Part shown: positions 8,148 to 17,130 of the stretch, piece by piece
Layout: every line of letters begins with the position of its first letter
Position numbering within the stretch: the first letter of the stretch is position 1
From: Roseburia sp.
GTDB lineage: Bacteria > Bacillota_A > Clostridia > Lachnospirales > Lachnospiraceae
Reading direction: 5' to 3'
Assembly (NCBI GenBank): GCA_019411365.1
Contig: DXQT01000003.1
Location: forward strand, 1-64,000
DNA: 64,000 nucleotides
Made by a program: the position numbers and the translations under genes
Notes under the pieces: model-generated
Databases searched by the model: none
What the model saw: the letters and a program-made list of their open reading frames with translations, nothing else
What the model was told of the DNA's origin: nothing

Positions 8148-8732
8148 ATGAATATGTTATCATATTTGTTGATAAGTTATTTTCAAAAATACGAATTTGG
8201 ATCAAGAAATGATGTGTTAAATTCTTTTTCAATGCTTCCACCTATAATACGATATAAAGTTTTGCTGTTTTTGCATAAAAAGTACCCAAAGAATATTTCA
8301 ATTATTGATAAGTTGGTATTGGCAATTGTGAAGACCTTTAATGTTGATGAAGCAACTGCATGGGTTGAAGGAAAGAAACAGGATTTAATTAAATTGGATA
8401 CAGTGACAGAAAATGCATTTAATGAGATATCTGAAAATAAGGGCATAGAGATAGCTAAATTTATCAAGAATATCTCACCTGATAATATGTATATATTATG
8501 CAAAAGTAAGATTTCAGAAGTAGGAGAACTGATTAACAGTAATGGTGCTTTATATTTAGATTTTGAAAGTGCTTTGCCATATTATGAGAAAAATGGAATA
8601 TTAACAGGAAATGATCCAGAGACAACAGAATTTAATGATATTATGAATTTTTTGTATATGGGAAGAAAAGAAAAAATTAAAGAAATATCAAATGAAAGTA
8701 ATCAGTATGTGATCTTAAACTTTATGTTTTAA
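8148..8732 (+). CDS. Unrecognised 194-aa protein downstream of the SEFIR gene
   Basis: AT-rich like the SEFIR gene, 67 nt after it and in the same direction. The sequence is mostly helical and charged (VLLFLHKKYPKNISIIDKLV, FNEISENKGIEIAKFIKNIS) with no domain I can name. There is no convincing ribosome binding site before the ATG at 8148. A neighbouring frame at 8102-8200 reads smoothly as AKKIQDRIKKLPDYEYVIIF and may be the original N-terminus, which would make this a frameshifted gene. It could be a partner of the SEFIR protein, but that rests on position only. Confidence 0.5.
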   Translation: MNMLSYLLISYFQKYEFGSRNDVLNSFSMLPPIIRYKVLLFLHKKYPKNISIIDKLVLAIVKTFNVDEATAWVEGKKQDLIKLDTVTENAFNEISENKGIEIAKFIKNISPDNMYILCKSKISEVGELINSNGALYLDFESALPYYEKNGILTGNDPETTEFNDIMNFLYMGRKEKIKEISNESNQYVILNFMF

Positions 8733-8801
8733 AAAGAGGTATAAATGTCAAAATCAAAATGTAAGAGGAAAATTATAATTAAAAGAATTTGAACTCTTTA
8801 G

Positions 8802-9758
8802 AGGTGGGGGAGCGCAAGGATCAGCCATATCCTGCGAAATCCCTTTTATAAGGGCGCACATCTTGTCTGCCGGACGCACCAGAAAGGCATCCGCTCCAAT
8901 ACCTATGACATTATCCCCCGTGAGGAATGGGAGGTCATTGAGGGTTGCCATGAGGCGATTGTGACGCCGGAGGAATGGGAACAGGTGCAGGAACTCATTG
9001 ACCGCAGGCCAACCATTATGAAAGGCAACGCCTGCCCCTTCTATAACCTGTTCCATGGGCTGGTCTACTGCGCCACCTGCGGGAAATCCATGCAGGTGCG
9101 GTATGAAAAGGTCGGCAGAACCGGCAAGAACCGCTTCACCGGCGAAATGCGGGAGCCGATTGACAGGGCATACTATATCTGCCAGACCTACAACCGGCTG
9201 GGTAAGAACGCCTGTACCAGCCACAAGATTGAAGCAAGGGATTTGTATAATCTGGTGCTGAAGGATATACAGGAACTGGCGGCGCAGGCCATGAAGGACG
9301 CCGATGCGTTCTACCAGCGGCTCAGCAGCTGGATGGAGCGCCGGTATCTGGTGGATGCTTCCCAGACCGAGAAGGAACGGAAACGGCTGGAAGCCCGGAA
9401 TCAGGAAATTGACGGGATGTTTTTAAGCCTGTACACCGATAAGGCCAAAGGCATCCTGACCGAACAGCGGTTTATGAAGCTGACGGCGGCGCTGGAACAG
9501 GAACAGGAATCGAACCAGAAGCGCCTGCATGACCTGGCGGTGATGCAGAGCCGGGCTGACGCCCAGGAGAGCGAAGTCCGCACCTTTATCAAGGAAATCC
9601 GGCGTTATTCCGCCATTGAGGTACTGGACGAGGCGGTACTGAACCGGCTTATCAGCAAAATCCTGATCGGCGAGGTCAAAAAAGTGGACGGCCAGAAGGT
9701 GCAGGAAGTCAGGATCGTTTATAACTTTGTCGGGGAAATCCCGGAGATTGCAACATAA
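8802..9758 (+). pseudogene. Large serine recombinase, 5'-truncated (C-terminal two thirds only)
   Basis: The frame is open from 8802 and reads ISHILRNPFYKGAHLVCRTH, the typical recombinase domain of large serine integrases. A zinc-ribbon follows (VYCATCGKSMQVR with YYICQTYNRLGKNACTSHK), then a coiled coil and the C-terminal box of such proteins (LNRLISKILIGEVKKVDGQK). The whole N-terminal catalytic resolvase domain, with its active serine, is missing: the frame meets a stop at 8799 and the AT-rich defence-like DNA lies directly upstream. An ATG at 8961 exists but would start inside the domain. This is the remnant of an integrative element, and it marks a junction between foreign segments. Confidence 0.85.
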
Positions 9759-9763
9759 AAACT

Positions 9764-9806
9764 TTACCCCATCCCTAAACAACCGAGAGATGGGGTAAAA
9801 TTTTTT
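9764..9806. terminator. Intrinsic terminator between convergent genes
   Basis: TTACCCCATC pairs with GATGGGGTAA and TTTTTT follows. An A-rich stretch on the other side allows action in both directions, for the recombinase remnant (+) and the symporter (-). Confidence 0.8.
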
Positions 9807-9885
9807 GTTGATCAGAAATGTAAATTAAAAAGTGAGTATGGGAAAAATGCTCTAAAAAATGCAAATATTGTTTGCGGGAAAAGTC

Positions 9886-11274
9886 TCACCGCTTATGAGA
9901 ATGTTCGTAATCAGTTAATGCCTGTAAAGCTTTGGGAGCTAATGGGAACAGTGCTATCATGTTAAAAATTGTCATCAGACCGACCCCAACGTCTCCCAAA
10001 TCCCATACAAACTGGTATGCTGCAATGCCGCCGATAAAGAGCATTACAAGGGCCAGTACCTTGTAGAGCGTCTGAGAGAGCCAGTTATCGCCAAACAAAT
10101 ACGCCACATTTGATCTTGCATAAAACAAAATTCCTAAGAATGTGGAAAAGCTAAATAAAAACAGAATTAGTGCGATGAACACAACACCAAATTCGCCAAA
10201 ATAGTATGCCATAGCAGCTTGCAGTAAATCCATACCTGCTAACCCCTCGGTTAATTCCTGAGGCACTAAGAGCATAATCATCGCTGTACAGGTGCAGATT
10301 ACATATGTATCGATGAATACTCCGAGAGCCTGAAAAAGCCCCTCCTTGGCAGGATGGTCGATATCCGCAGCGGCAGCCGCACAGGGGGCGGAACCAGATC
10401 CTGCTTCGTTAGAGAATAATCCACGCTTCGCACCGTTCATGATCGCTGCGCCGATACCTCCACCAACAGCTTGCCGCAGACCGAACGCCTCGCTGAAAAT
10501 CCGGCTCAAAACATCGGGAAGCTGACCAGCATTTTTGACAATAATGAAAATTGTAAGGAAAAAGTAACATGCGGCCATGATTGGCACCATGATATCCAGA
10601 ACTTTGACAGTGGCGTTTTTCCGCAACACAATTATCGCAGCAATAGCAACTAGAAAAATTGTGGTATACAGCGGAGGAATGTGGAATGCATTTTCAAAAG
10701 AAGATGCGACCGAGTTGCTGATCACCTGACTGATTCCACACCAGCAGAGAAGCCCGGATAAGGCAAACAGACATGCGAAGAGGGAATATCTTTGTCTCTT
10801 ACTCCTTGATGCGAACAGTACGTGGAGATAATACGCCGGACCACCACGGTAACCACCATACAGCGGATCCTTTTCCTTGTAGATTTGGGCCAAAGTCGCC
10901 TCTATAAAGGCAGTAGATGCGCCCAAAAGTGCAATGAGCCACATCCAGAATACAGCACCTGCACCTCCTGCGGAGATGGCAGCCACAACGCCCATCAGAT
11001 TGCCCATGCCTACGCGGCAAGCCGTAGATACAATCAGTGCCTGCAAGCCAGAGATACCGTCAGAATTTTTGGTTTTGTTATTCTCTAGTGTTATACGGAT
11101 CATTTCTGGGAACATTCGGAGAGGAAGAAAGTGAGTGCGGATCGTAAAATAGATTCCGGCTGGCACCAAAATCATAACCAGAAGGGATATTCCCAGTGTA
11201 CTTCCTCCTGGAAGCGGGATCTGCACCAGATCTCCCCATAAAAAGTTATAAATTGCATTAATTAATGATATCAT
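9886..11274 (-). CDS. Sodium/alanine (glycine) symporter, AGCS family
   Basis: Integral membrane amino acid:cation symporter of 462 residues from the chosen start. It shows family landmarks: LWGDLVQIPLPGGSTLG near the N-terminus, GNLMGVVAAISAGGAGAVFWMW, GGYRGGPAYYL, and GAKRGLFSNEAGSGSAP. About ten to eleven membrane segments are visible. A longer frame begins at 11370, but its first 32 residues do not look like this family. The ATG at 11274 stands 12 nt after GAGAGG and gives the usual N-terminus (MISLINAIYNFLW). It is the last gene of a leftward unit with a 2-hydroxyacid dehydrogenase and a broken aminotransferase. Alanine, glycine or serine is the likely substrate (family knowledge). Confidence 0.9.
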   Translation of the reverse strand: MISLINAIYNFLWGDLVQIPLPGGSTLGISLLVMILVPAGIYFTIRTHFLPLRMFPEMIRITLENNKTKNSDGISGLQALIVSTACRVGMGNLMGVVAAISAGGAGAVFWMWLIALLGASTAFIEATLAQIYKEKDPLYGGYRGGPAYYLHVLFASRSKRQRYSLFACLFALSGLLCWCGISQVISNSVASSFENAFHIPPLYTTIFLVAIAAIIVLRKNATVKVLDIMVPIMAACYFFLTIFIIVKNAGQLPDVLSRIFSEAFGLRQAVGGGIGAAIMNGAKRGLFSNEAGSGSAPCAAAAADIDHPAKEGLFQALGVFIDTYVICTCTAMIMLLVPQELTEGLAGMDLLQAAMAYYFGEFGVVFIALILFLFSFSTFLGILFYARSNVAYLFGDNWLSQTLYKVLALVMLFIGGIAAYQFVWDLGDVGVGLMTIFNMIALFPLAPKALQALTDYEHSHKR

Positions 11275-11392
11275 CTTAAAAAACATCCTCTCATGATAGG
11301 GTAAAATTTCCAAATACAGGTACCAGGACTCATTTGGCAGACATGTGTTCTCCTTTAACATCTGGTTCAATCAAAATAATGAAATCGGTAGT

Positions 11393-12026
11393 TTATCCTC
11401 TCAGATATTTCTTTGCCAGACGGCTGAACACAGCAAGAGACCGTTCTATCTGCTCGGTTGGAACACAATAGGAGATGCGTACATGTCCAGGGCAACCAAA
11501 GCTACTACCCGGCACTAGAAGGAGATCCATCTTCTGGGCTGCTCGGGCGAAAGCAACATCATCCTCATCAAGACTCTTGGGGAAGAGATAGAAAGTGCCT
11601 CCGGGTACGACACAGGTGTAGCCCAGATTCCTCAGGCTATGGGTGAGGATGCGAGCGTTTTTCTCATAGACAGAGAGGTCAGCCGTTAGGTCGCAACAGG
11701 CTGGCTGCAGCTCTGCAAGTAAGATAGAGCTCCTCCCCCTTGCAATCTATCGCAAATCGACGGGAAAGAGAAGACGCAATTCGCGTTTGGACTTCTGGGT
11801 CACCTGCGGCGCTGGTGTAACCGCGGAGAAGGCAGGGCTCCATCTCACGGATGAGGCGTTCGATTTCCATCGATACCTGAGGGGGTGGAGGTACACTGGG
11901 GTTTCCAATGGAGAAGTCAAAAATATTTTCCCGGCCAACCACTTTGGCTCGCTGATTTCCATACTCAAAAAGTTCCCGTATTACTGATCGAGTTTGTCCA
12001 AAAGACAAGGATTCCTGATTTATCAT
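11393..12026 (-). pseudogene. PLP-dependent aminotransferase (aspartate/aromatic type) with internal deletion
   Basis: The N-terminal part reads MINQESLSFGQTRSVIRELF to RRFAIDCKGEELYLTCRAAA (start 12026), typical of class I/II aminotransferases. It then runs into a stop. In another frame, downstream from about 11705, the C-terminal part follows: DLTADLSVYEKNARILTHSL, CVVPGGTFYLFPKSLDEDD, and HVRISYCVPTEQIERSLAVF, ending at the TAA at 11393-11395. About 180 residues between these parts are missing, among them the PLP-binding lysine region. A deletion plus frame change at about 11700 therefore inactivated the gene. Position between dehydrogenase and symporter suggests an original role in transamination ahead of 2-oxoacid reduction. 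Confidence 0.83.
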
Positions 12027-12130
12027 CTTGTTTTCTCCCTATTAAATGTTGCTTCTTATGTCGCTTCTTCTGTTCTGATTATGAACACTTTAAAAGATTC
12101 GCACATATTATAGTTGACAGAAAAAAATTA

Positions 12131-13093
12131 CTACCACTTAACCAGTTGTTGCACCTTCTGGTTTGCCTCTTGTAAAACGGCAGCAGACGCAAGCAACGCC
12201 TGATGTTCCTGATTTGTCAGGTGATACTCTACCAACTCTCGAATACCAGACCCATTCAGAACAGCGGGAATACCTAAATAGAGGTCGGAGAGTCCATATT
12301 CCCCATGCGGCATGACAGACAGGGGCATAACAATGTTTTCATCCTGTATGATAGCCTTGATCATTCGTGCTGCAACAGCAGCAATACCATAATTAGTAGC
12401 GCCTTTCTGTTTTACAATCTGATAAGCAATTTTGGCAATTTCTTTTCTAATTGAATCCAACTCCACATAACGAAACCTCTCCGGGCTATCTCGCAGGATA
12501 TCTATAATACGCTTTGCGCCGACTGTTACTTGGCTCCAGGGAATCATTTGTGAATCTCCATGTTCTCCCATGCACATGGCCTCCAGGCTGCGGGCATCAA
12601 CACCAATCAGGTCAGCCAAAAAATAACGCAGGCGTGCAGAATCCAAGGCGGTTCCTGTTCCCATAACCTTTGAGTCCGGCAGACCGGAGATACTTTTGAC
12701 CAGATAGGTCATAGCGTCCACAGGATTTGTGATGACCAGAAAGATTCCATGAAAGCCGCTATCCATAACTGCTCTGGTGATGGAAGCTACAACAGTAGCA
12801 GCGTTTTCCAACATGTCCAGCCGAGTCATGCCCTCTGTATAGGGGACGCCCACAGCCAATACAATAATATCTGCATCAATACAGTCCGAATATGTTCCTA
12901 CACTGATTTGGATATTACTATCGTAATATCCCACAGAGTGATTCAAGTCGGTGACTTCTGCCCACGCTTTTTCTGCATTTCTGTTGATTAGCACTAGATT
13001 GTTGCAGGTGTTGCAGATTACAAGATGATGAGCCAGAGCAGTACCTACATTGCCAGCACCGATAATGACAACTTTGCTTCTTCCAATAGCCAT
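12131..13093 (-). CDS. L-lactate / 2-hydroxyacid dehydrogenase (LDH-MDH superfamily)
   Basis: NAD-dependent 2-hydroxyacid dehydrogenase of 320 residues. The Rossmann motif is IIGAGNVGTAL, followed by TNPVDAMTY, GTGTALDSARLRYFL (substrate-binding Arg and catalytic Asp) and GEHGDSQ with catalytic His178. The substrate loop reads VPYTEGMTRLD. The position that is Gln in lactate and Arg in malate dehydrogenases is Tyr85 here, so the substrate may be a 2-oxoacid other than pyruvate, as in L-2-hydroxyisocaproate dehydrogenases (inference). An AGGAGG site stands 6 nt before the ATG. It is the first gene of a leftward unit, divergent from a LysR-type regulator. Confidence 0.86.
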   Translation of the reverse strand: MAIGRSKVVIIGAGNVGTALAHHLVICNTCNNLVLINRNAEKAWAEVTDLNHSVGYYDSNIQISVGTYSDCIDADIIVLAVGVPYTEGMTRLDMLENAATVVASITRAVMDSGFHGIFLVITNPVDAMTYLVKSISGLPDSKVMGTGTALDSARLRYFLADLIGVDARSLEAMCMGEHGDSQMIPWSQVTVGAKRIIDILRDSPERFRYVELDSIRKEIAKIAYQIVKQKGATNYGIAAVAARMIKAIIQDENIVMPLSVMPHGEYGLSDLYLGIPAVLNGSGIRELVEYHLTNQEHQALLASAAVLQEANQKVQQLVKW

Positions 13094-13145
13094 AAAATCC
13101 TCCTAATTCGAAGATGTACAGTTGAATTTCCTGCTTTAATAGTGT

Positions 13146-13173
13146 ATCATAGGATTGATGATTAAGGAAACAA
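13146..13173 (-). promoter_or_regulatory. Promoter of the dehydrogenase unit
   Basis: On the minus strand TTGTTT and TATGAT stand 16 bp apart, in the 125-bp gap shared with the divergent LysR gene. The gap is a natural place for the LysR operator, though I could not fix one T-N11-A site. Confidence 0.5.
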
Positions 13174-13218
13174 ATGATTTTTATTATTATAATTATATTT
13201 TTTAATTAAGGGAGAAAC

Positions 13219-14112
13219 ATGGATCTAAGATTGTTTTCCACCTTTCTAAGGGTGGCAGAATTGCAGAATTTTACAAAAGCGGCGGAGCAACTAGGTTATT
13301 CTCAGGCTACTGTCACAGTTCAGATTCACCAGCTGGAGCAAGCACTGGGGATCCAGCTTTTTGAGCGAATTGGGAAACGAGTTCGGATGACCGAGCATGG
13401 AGAACAGTTTATCCCCTATGCCATAGAGATATTAAAGGCTGAACAAAACGCAAAAGATTTTCTTCGTGAACCAGAAAATCCTTCAGGACGTTTACGAATC
13501 GGTACGGCGGAATCTCTTCTGCTGAGCGTTCTTACGCCCATTCTGATGGAATACCACCATCGTTATCCGGATGTAATGGTCAGCATCCACACAGGTTTGA
13601 TTCATGAACTGTTCGATATGGTTCGACAGAATGATGTGGATCTTTTATTCTTTCTGGACAAGAAAACAGATTTTGCAGATTGGGTCAAGTTGCTGGAACA
13701 GCAGGAACCCATCCTATTTGTTGCTTCCCACGATCATATGATTTGTCGCAAGAAAAAAGTATCTTTAGCGGAAGTGGTGCGCGAACCCTTTGTGCTAACG
13801 GAAAAAAGTGTCAGTTACCGCTATGATCTGGAGCAGCTTCTGGCGGAAAAAAAGCTGGAAATACACCCTTTTCTGGAAACCGGTAACACGGACATCCTCG
13901 TCAGAATACTGCTTCATGGCAACTGCTTGTCTTTCCTTCCGCAATATGTGGTTCGTCCTTATCTCCTATCCGGGAAAATGCAAACCGTAGATGTTGAGGA
14001 CTGTCGTATTCAGATGTGGAGTCAGCTGGTGTATCACAAAAACAAATGGGTTACACCCCAGATGAACTGTTTTATTACGCTCATGAAAGAAAAAATGGGT
14101 AAAGTAATATAA
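13219..14112 (+). CDS. LysR-family transcriptional regulator
   Basis: A 297-residue regulator. The winged HTH is at residues 1-60 (FSTFLRVAELQNFTKAAEQLGYSQ, with TVTVQIHQLEQALGIQLFER after it) and a periplasmic-binding-protein-like effector domain follows from about residue 90. The ATG follows AAGGGAGAAAC. It is transcribed away from the dehydrogenase/aminotransferase/symporter unit, the usual layout for a LysR protein that controls its divergent neighbour; the effector is likely a substrate of that unit (inference). Confidence 0.92.
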   Translation: MDLRLFSTFLRVAELQNFTKAAEQLGYSQATVTVQIHQLEQALGIQLFERIGKRVRMTEHGEQFIPYAIEILKAEQNAKDFLREPENPSGRLRIGTAESLLLSVLTPILMEYHHRYPDVMVSIHTGLIHELFDMVRQNDVDLLFFLDKKTDFADWVKLLEQQEPILFVASHDHMICRKKKVSLAEVVREPFVLTEKSVSYRYDLEQLLAEKKLEIHPFLETGNTDILVRILLHGNCLSFLPQYVVRPYLLSGKMQTVDVEDCRIQMWSQLVYHKNKWVTPQMNCFITLMKEKMGKVI

Positions 14113-14121
14113 TGCTTTTTA

Positions 14122-14154
14122 TAGCTCTTCTCATTTCAGAGAAGAACTATTTTT
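14122..14154 (+). terminator. Intrinsic terminator after the LysR gene
   Basis: TAGCTCTTCTC pairs with GAGAAGAACTA and is followed by TTTTT. Confidence 0.75.
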
Positions 14155-14263
14155 ATGCTCATTTTAAATTTACTGCTTGACATTGTGGCAAAGATTTGGT
14201 AGCTTTCGGTTGTCTGGTATTCTAGTATTAAAAATACTTGCTATTCCCCACCAAAAAAATCCT

Positions 14264-14292
14264 TTGAAAAACCCATCAATATTTGCTATAAT
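14264..14292 (+). promoter_or_regulatory. Promoter of the SEC-C gene
   Basis: TTGAAA, 17 bp, TATAAT: near-consensus sigma-A promoter, about 58 nt before the ATG at 14351. Confidence 0.75.
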
Positions 14293-14350
14293 AACAAATG
14301 CATCTATGCGTGATGCAAATATACTATAATTAGAAATCGAGGAATGTAAC

Positions 14351-14851
14351 ATGGCATTATTGGAACAGTGGCAGAAAGTTGCCTATAATGAGAAAGCAGA
14401 TAGAGGTGAATTACAGAGATTCTGGCAGAGATACTTCCTTTTAGAGATGGGCGTATACGAACAGCTTTTAACAAATCCTGATGAGAAAGTAGAAGGAACT
14501 GTAAAAGAGCTTGCAGAGAAGTACAACCTCAGTGTTATGGAGATGACAGGATTCTTAGACGGAATCAACGACAGCTTGGTTGAGGCTAATCCAATCGACA
14601 CCATGGAAGAAGATACAAAAGTTAACCTTGTTTTTGATAAAGAAAAATTATACAAAAACATGGTTGACGCAAAGGCAGACTGGTTATATGAATTACCACA
14701 GTGGAAAGAGATTTTTGATGATGAGAAGAGAAGAGCTTTATTCTTAGAGCAGAAGAAATCCGGCACTGTTCATGTAGGCAAAAAAGTCGGACGTAACGAT
14801 CCATGCCCATGCGGAAGTGGTAAGAAGTACAAATACTGCTGCGGAAGATAG
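14351..14851 (+). CDS. SEC-C motif protein
   Basis: A 166-residue soluble protein ending in a SEC-C zinc motif: [18 protein letters not shown], the metal-binding tail known from SecA and from many small proteins. The rest is helical ([36 protein letters not shown]) and matches a family common in clostridia whose function is not known to me. The tail probably binds zinc and may contact SecB-like or ribosomal partners; this is family knowledge only. The gene has its own promoter and stands before the thrS leader. Confidence 0.8.
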   Translation: MALLEQWQKVAYNEKADRGELQRFWQRYFLLEMGVYEQLLTNPDEKVEGTVKELAEKYNLSVMEMTGFLDGINDSLVEANPIDTMEEDTKVNLVFDKEKLYKNMVDAKADWLYELPQWKEIFDDEKRRALFLEQKKSGTVHVGKKVGRNDPCPCGSGKKYKYCCGR

Positions 14852-14879
14852 TCCGCCGTATCTGAACTGTAAAAAGTAC

Positions 14880-14908
14880 TTTACAGATAGAAGAAAAGGG
14901 TATAGAAT
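14880..14908 (+). promoter_or_regulatory. Promoter of the thrS T-box transcript
   Basis: TTTACA, 17 bp, TAGAAT. It places the transcript start at about 14915, ahead of the T-box stem I. Confidence 0.55.
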
Positions 14909-15187
14909 GACCCTAGTCAAAACGATGAAGAGAAGAGTAGCATAAGAAAAAGTCCCAGAGAGGAAGGCGTTTGGTGTGAGCATTCCGGCTAAGAATTATG
15001 TGAAGACCAGCTCTGAGTGACCCCAATCCGGTCCGGTGATACCGTTATCATCAAGAATGAGATTTCTCCAGAATGGACAGGCAGTAAGAAGTTTGATGTC
15101 TGATAGGATGGAGAGATGAAGATGGGTGGAACCACGATAAGTATATCGTCCCTGATATTGTAGGAATGCAGTATCAGGGATTTTTTA
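14909..15187 (+). ncRNA. T-box riboswitch leader of thrS (specifier ACC, Thr)
   Basis: The leader reads uncharged tRNA-Thr and lets transcription proceed when threonine charging is low. Visible parts are stem I with a likely specifier ACC (15006-15008, in TGAAGACCAGC), the conserved T-box sequence GGGTGGAACCACG (15124-15136) whose TGGA bulge would pair with a tRNA 3' end, and a strong terminator stem TCCCTGATAT/GTATCAGGGA with TTTTTT (15149-15186). The codon fits the downstream threonyl-tRNA synthetase. It fills the 405-nt gap between the SEC-C gene and thrS. Confidence 0.9.
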
Positions 15188-15256
15188 TGTTGTACAGAGA
15201 ATCGGAGATACTTCCTACAGAAACTTATTTTTATATAGCGAAAGGAAATGAAGAAA

Positions 15257-17032
15257 ATGGTAGATTTTAAAGCAGACGAGAGACTGAATACTTTAAACCA
15301 TTCCTGCGCACATGTGATGGCACAGGCAGTAAAACACTTATACCCACAGGCAAAGTTCTGGGTAGGACCAGTTGTAAAAGAAGGTTTCTATTATGATATT
15401 GACCTTGGCGATGATATCATCAACGACGAAGCAATTGCAGCAATCGAGAAAGAGATGAAGAAAGTCTGCAAAGAAGGCAAGAAGATTTACAGACGTGAGA
15501 TTTCCAAAGCAGAAGCAATGGAAATGTTCAAAGATGATCCATACAAACTGGACTTAATTGAAGGTCTGGAAGATGGAAACATTTCTGTTTACGATCAGGG
15601 AGATTTCACGGATCTCTGCCGTGGACCTCACGTAGACAATACAAAGTTATGTAAGAACTTCAAACTTGTAAAATACTCTGGTGTATATTGGAAAGGTGAT
15701 GCAAACAATCACGTAATGCAGCGTATTTACGGTGTATGTTTCCCGACACCGGAAGAGTTAGAGGAGCACTTAAAACTTCTTGAGGAAGCAAAAGACCGTG
15801 ACCACAGAAAAATCGGTAAAGAGATGAATCTTTTCATGTCGGATGACCTTGTTGGACGTGGACTTCCAATGTTCCTTCCAAAAGGATACACAGTATGGCA
15901 GGAACTTGAAAATTATATCAAAGCAAAAGAGAGAAAACTTGGATATCTTCATGTTATGACACCTTGTGTTGGTACGGTTAATCTGTATAAAACATCCGGT
16001 CATTGGGATCATTACAAAGACAATATGTTCCCTGCAATGGAAGTGGAGGGAGAGTCCTTTGTTCTCCGTCCAATGAACTGCCCGCATCATATGATGATTT
16101 ATGCAAACAGAATGCATTCCTACAAAGATCTTCCAATCCGTATCGGTGAGATCGCACATGACTTCCGTTTCGAAGCCAGCGGTACTTTAAAAGGTATCGA
16201 GAGAGGACGTCATTTCTGCCAGAACGACGCACATCTTTTCGTGACACCGGAACAGATTGAGTCAGAGTTCTCACAGGTTGTAGATCTGATTTTTGATACT
16301 TACAAGGATTTCAACATCACAGATTACCGTTGCGTGCTCTCCTTAAGAGATCCTGCTGATAAAGTAAAATATCATGATGACGATGAGATGTGGAACACAG
16401 CAGAGAATGCACTCCGAAAAGTATTAGATGACCTTGGAATCGACTACACAGAGGAAATCGGTGAGGCTGCATTCTACGGACCAAAACTTGACGTAAACGT
16501 AAAACCGGCAATCGGAAATGAATACACACTTTCCACCTGCCAGCTTGACTTCTGCTTACCTGCAAAATTCAATCTGACATACATTGACAAAGATGGCACA
16601 AAGAAAACACCAGTTGTTTTACACAGAGCAATCCTTGGTTCCCTTGACCGTTTCATGGCTTATATCTTAGAGGAAACAAAAGGAAATCTGCCACTCTGGT
16701 TAGCACCGGTTCAGGCAAGAATCATTCCGGTTAAAAATGAGGATGAAGAGTTGAATGCATACTCACATGAACTTCTCAGCTATCTGGATGAGAACGGTAT
16801 CCGTGTGGAGATCGACGAGCGTGCCGAGAAACTCGGCTATCGTGTAAGAGCTGCACAGGTAGAGAAAGTTCCTTACCTCATCATTCTTGGAAAGAACGAA
16901 GTAAAAGACGGAACGGTAAGCTACAGACTTCACGGTGAGCAGGCTACCACAACCGTTCCAAAAGAAGAGTTCCTTGCAATGTTAAAGGATGAGATTGTAA
17001 CAAAGAAAATCAATCCTGCCGCATTAAAATAA
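15257..17032 (+). CDS. thrS: Threonyl-tRNA synthetase, lacking the N-terminal TGS domain
   Basis: Class II enzyme that charges tRNA-Thr. The editing domain is present (HSCAH near the start; DLCRGPHV), as is the catalytic core with its zinc-site region (RPMNCPHHMMIY), motif 2 (FRFEASG then GIERGRHFCQNDAH) and motif 3 (PVVLHRAILGSLDRF). An anticodon-binding domain lies at the end. From the chosen start it has 591 residues; Escherichia coli ThrRS has about 640 because of a TGS domain, which is absent here. ATG 15257 stands 10 nt after AAAGGA, whereas the ATG at 15248 is too close to that site. Expression is controlled by the upstream T-box. Confidence 0.95.
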   Translation: MVDFKADERLNTLNHSCAHVMAQAVKHLYPQAKFWVGPVVKEGFYYDIDLGDDIINDEAIAAIEKEMKKVCKEGKKIYRREISKAEAMEMFKDDPYKLDLIEGLEDGNISVYDQGDFTDLCRGPHVDNTKLCKNFKLVKYSGVYWKGDANNHVMQRIYGVCFPTPEELEEHLKLLEEAKDRDHRKIGKEMNLFMSDDLVGRGLPMFLPKGYTVWQELENYIKAKERKLGYLHVMTPCVGTVNLYKTSGHWDHYKDNMFPAMEVEGESFVLRPMNCPHHMMIYANRMHSYKDLPIRIGEIAHDFRFEASGTLKGIERGRHFCQNDAHLFVTPEQIESEFSQVVDLIFDTYKDFNITDYRCVLSLRDPADKVKYHDDDEMWNTAENALRKVLDDLGIDYTEEIGEAAFYGPKLDVNVKPAIGNEYTLSTCQLDFCLPAKFNLTYIDKDGTKKTPVVLHRAILGSLDRFMAYILEETKGNLPLWLAPVQARIIPVKNEDEELNAYSHELLSYLDENGIRVEIDERAEKLGYRVRAAQVEKVPYLIILGKNEVKDGTVSYRLHGEQATTTVPKEEFLAMLKDEIVTKKINPAALK

Positions 17033-17130
17033 AATTTAATAAAAAATTGAAATGAACGAAGAGCGTATGCCAGAAAATTATGGCATATGCTCTTTTACAT
17101 ATTTTTTTCGAAAACTGCCATACTAATCTA

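Noticed and set aside
8754..9224. Minus-strand 156-codon frame
   Set aside because: It lies opposite the clearly recognisable recombinase remnant and resembles no protein.
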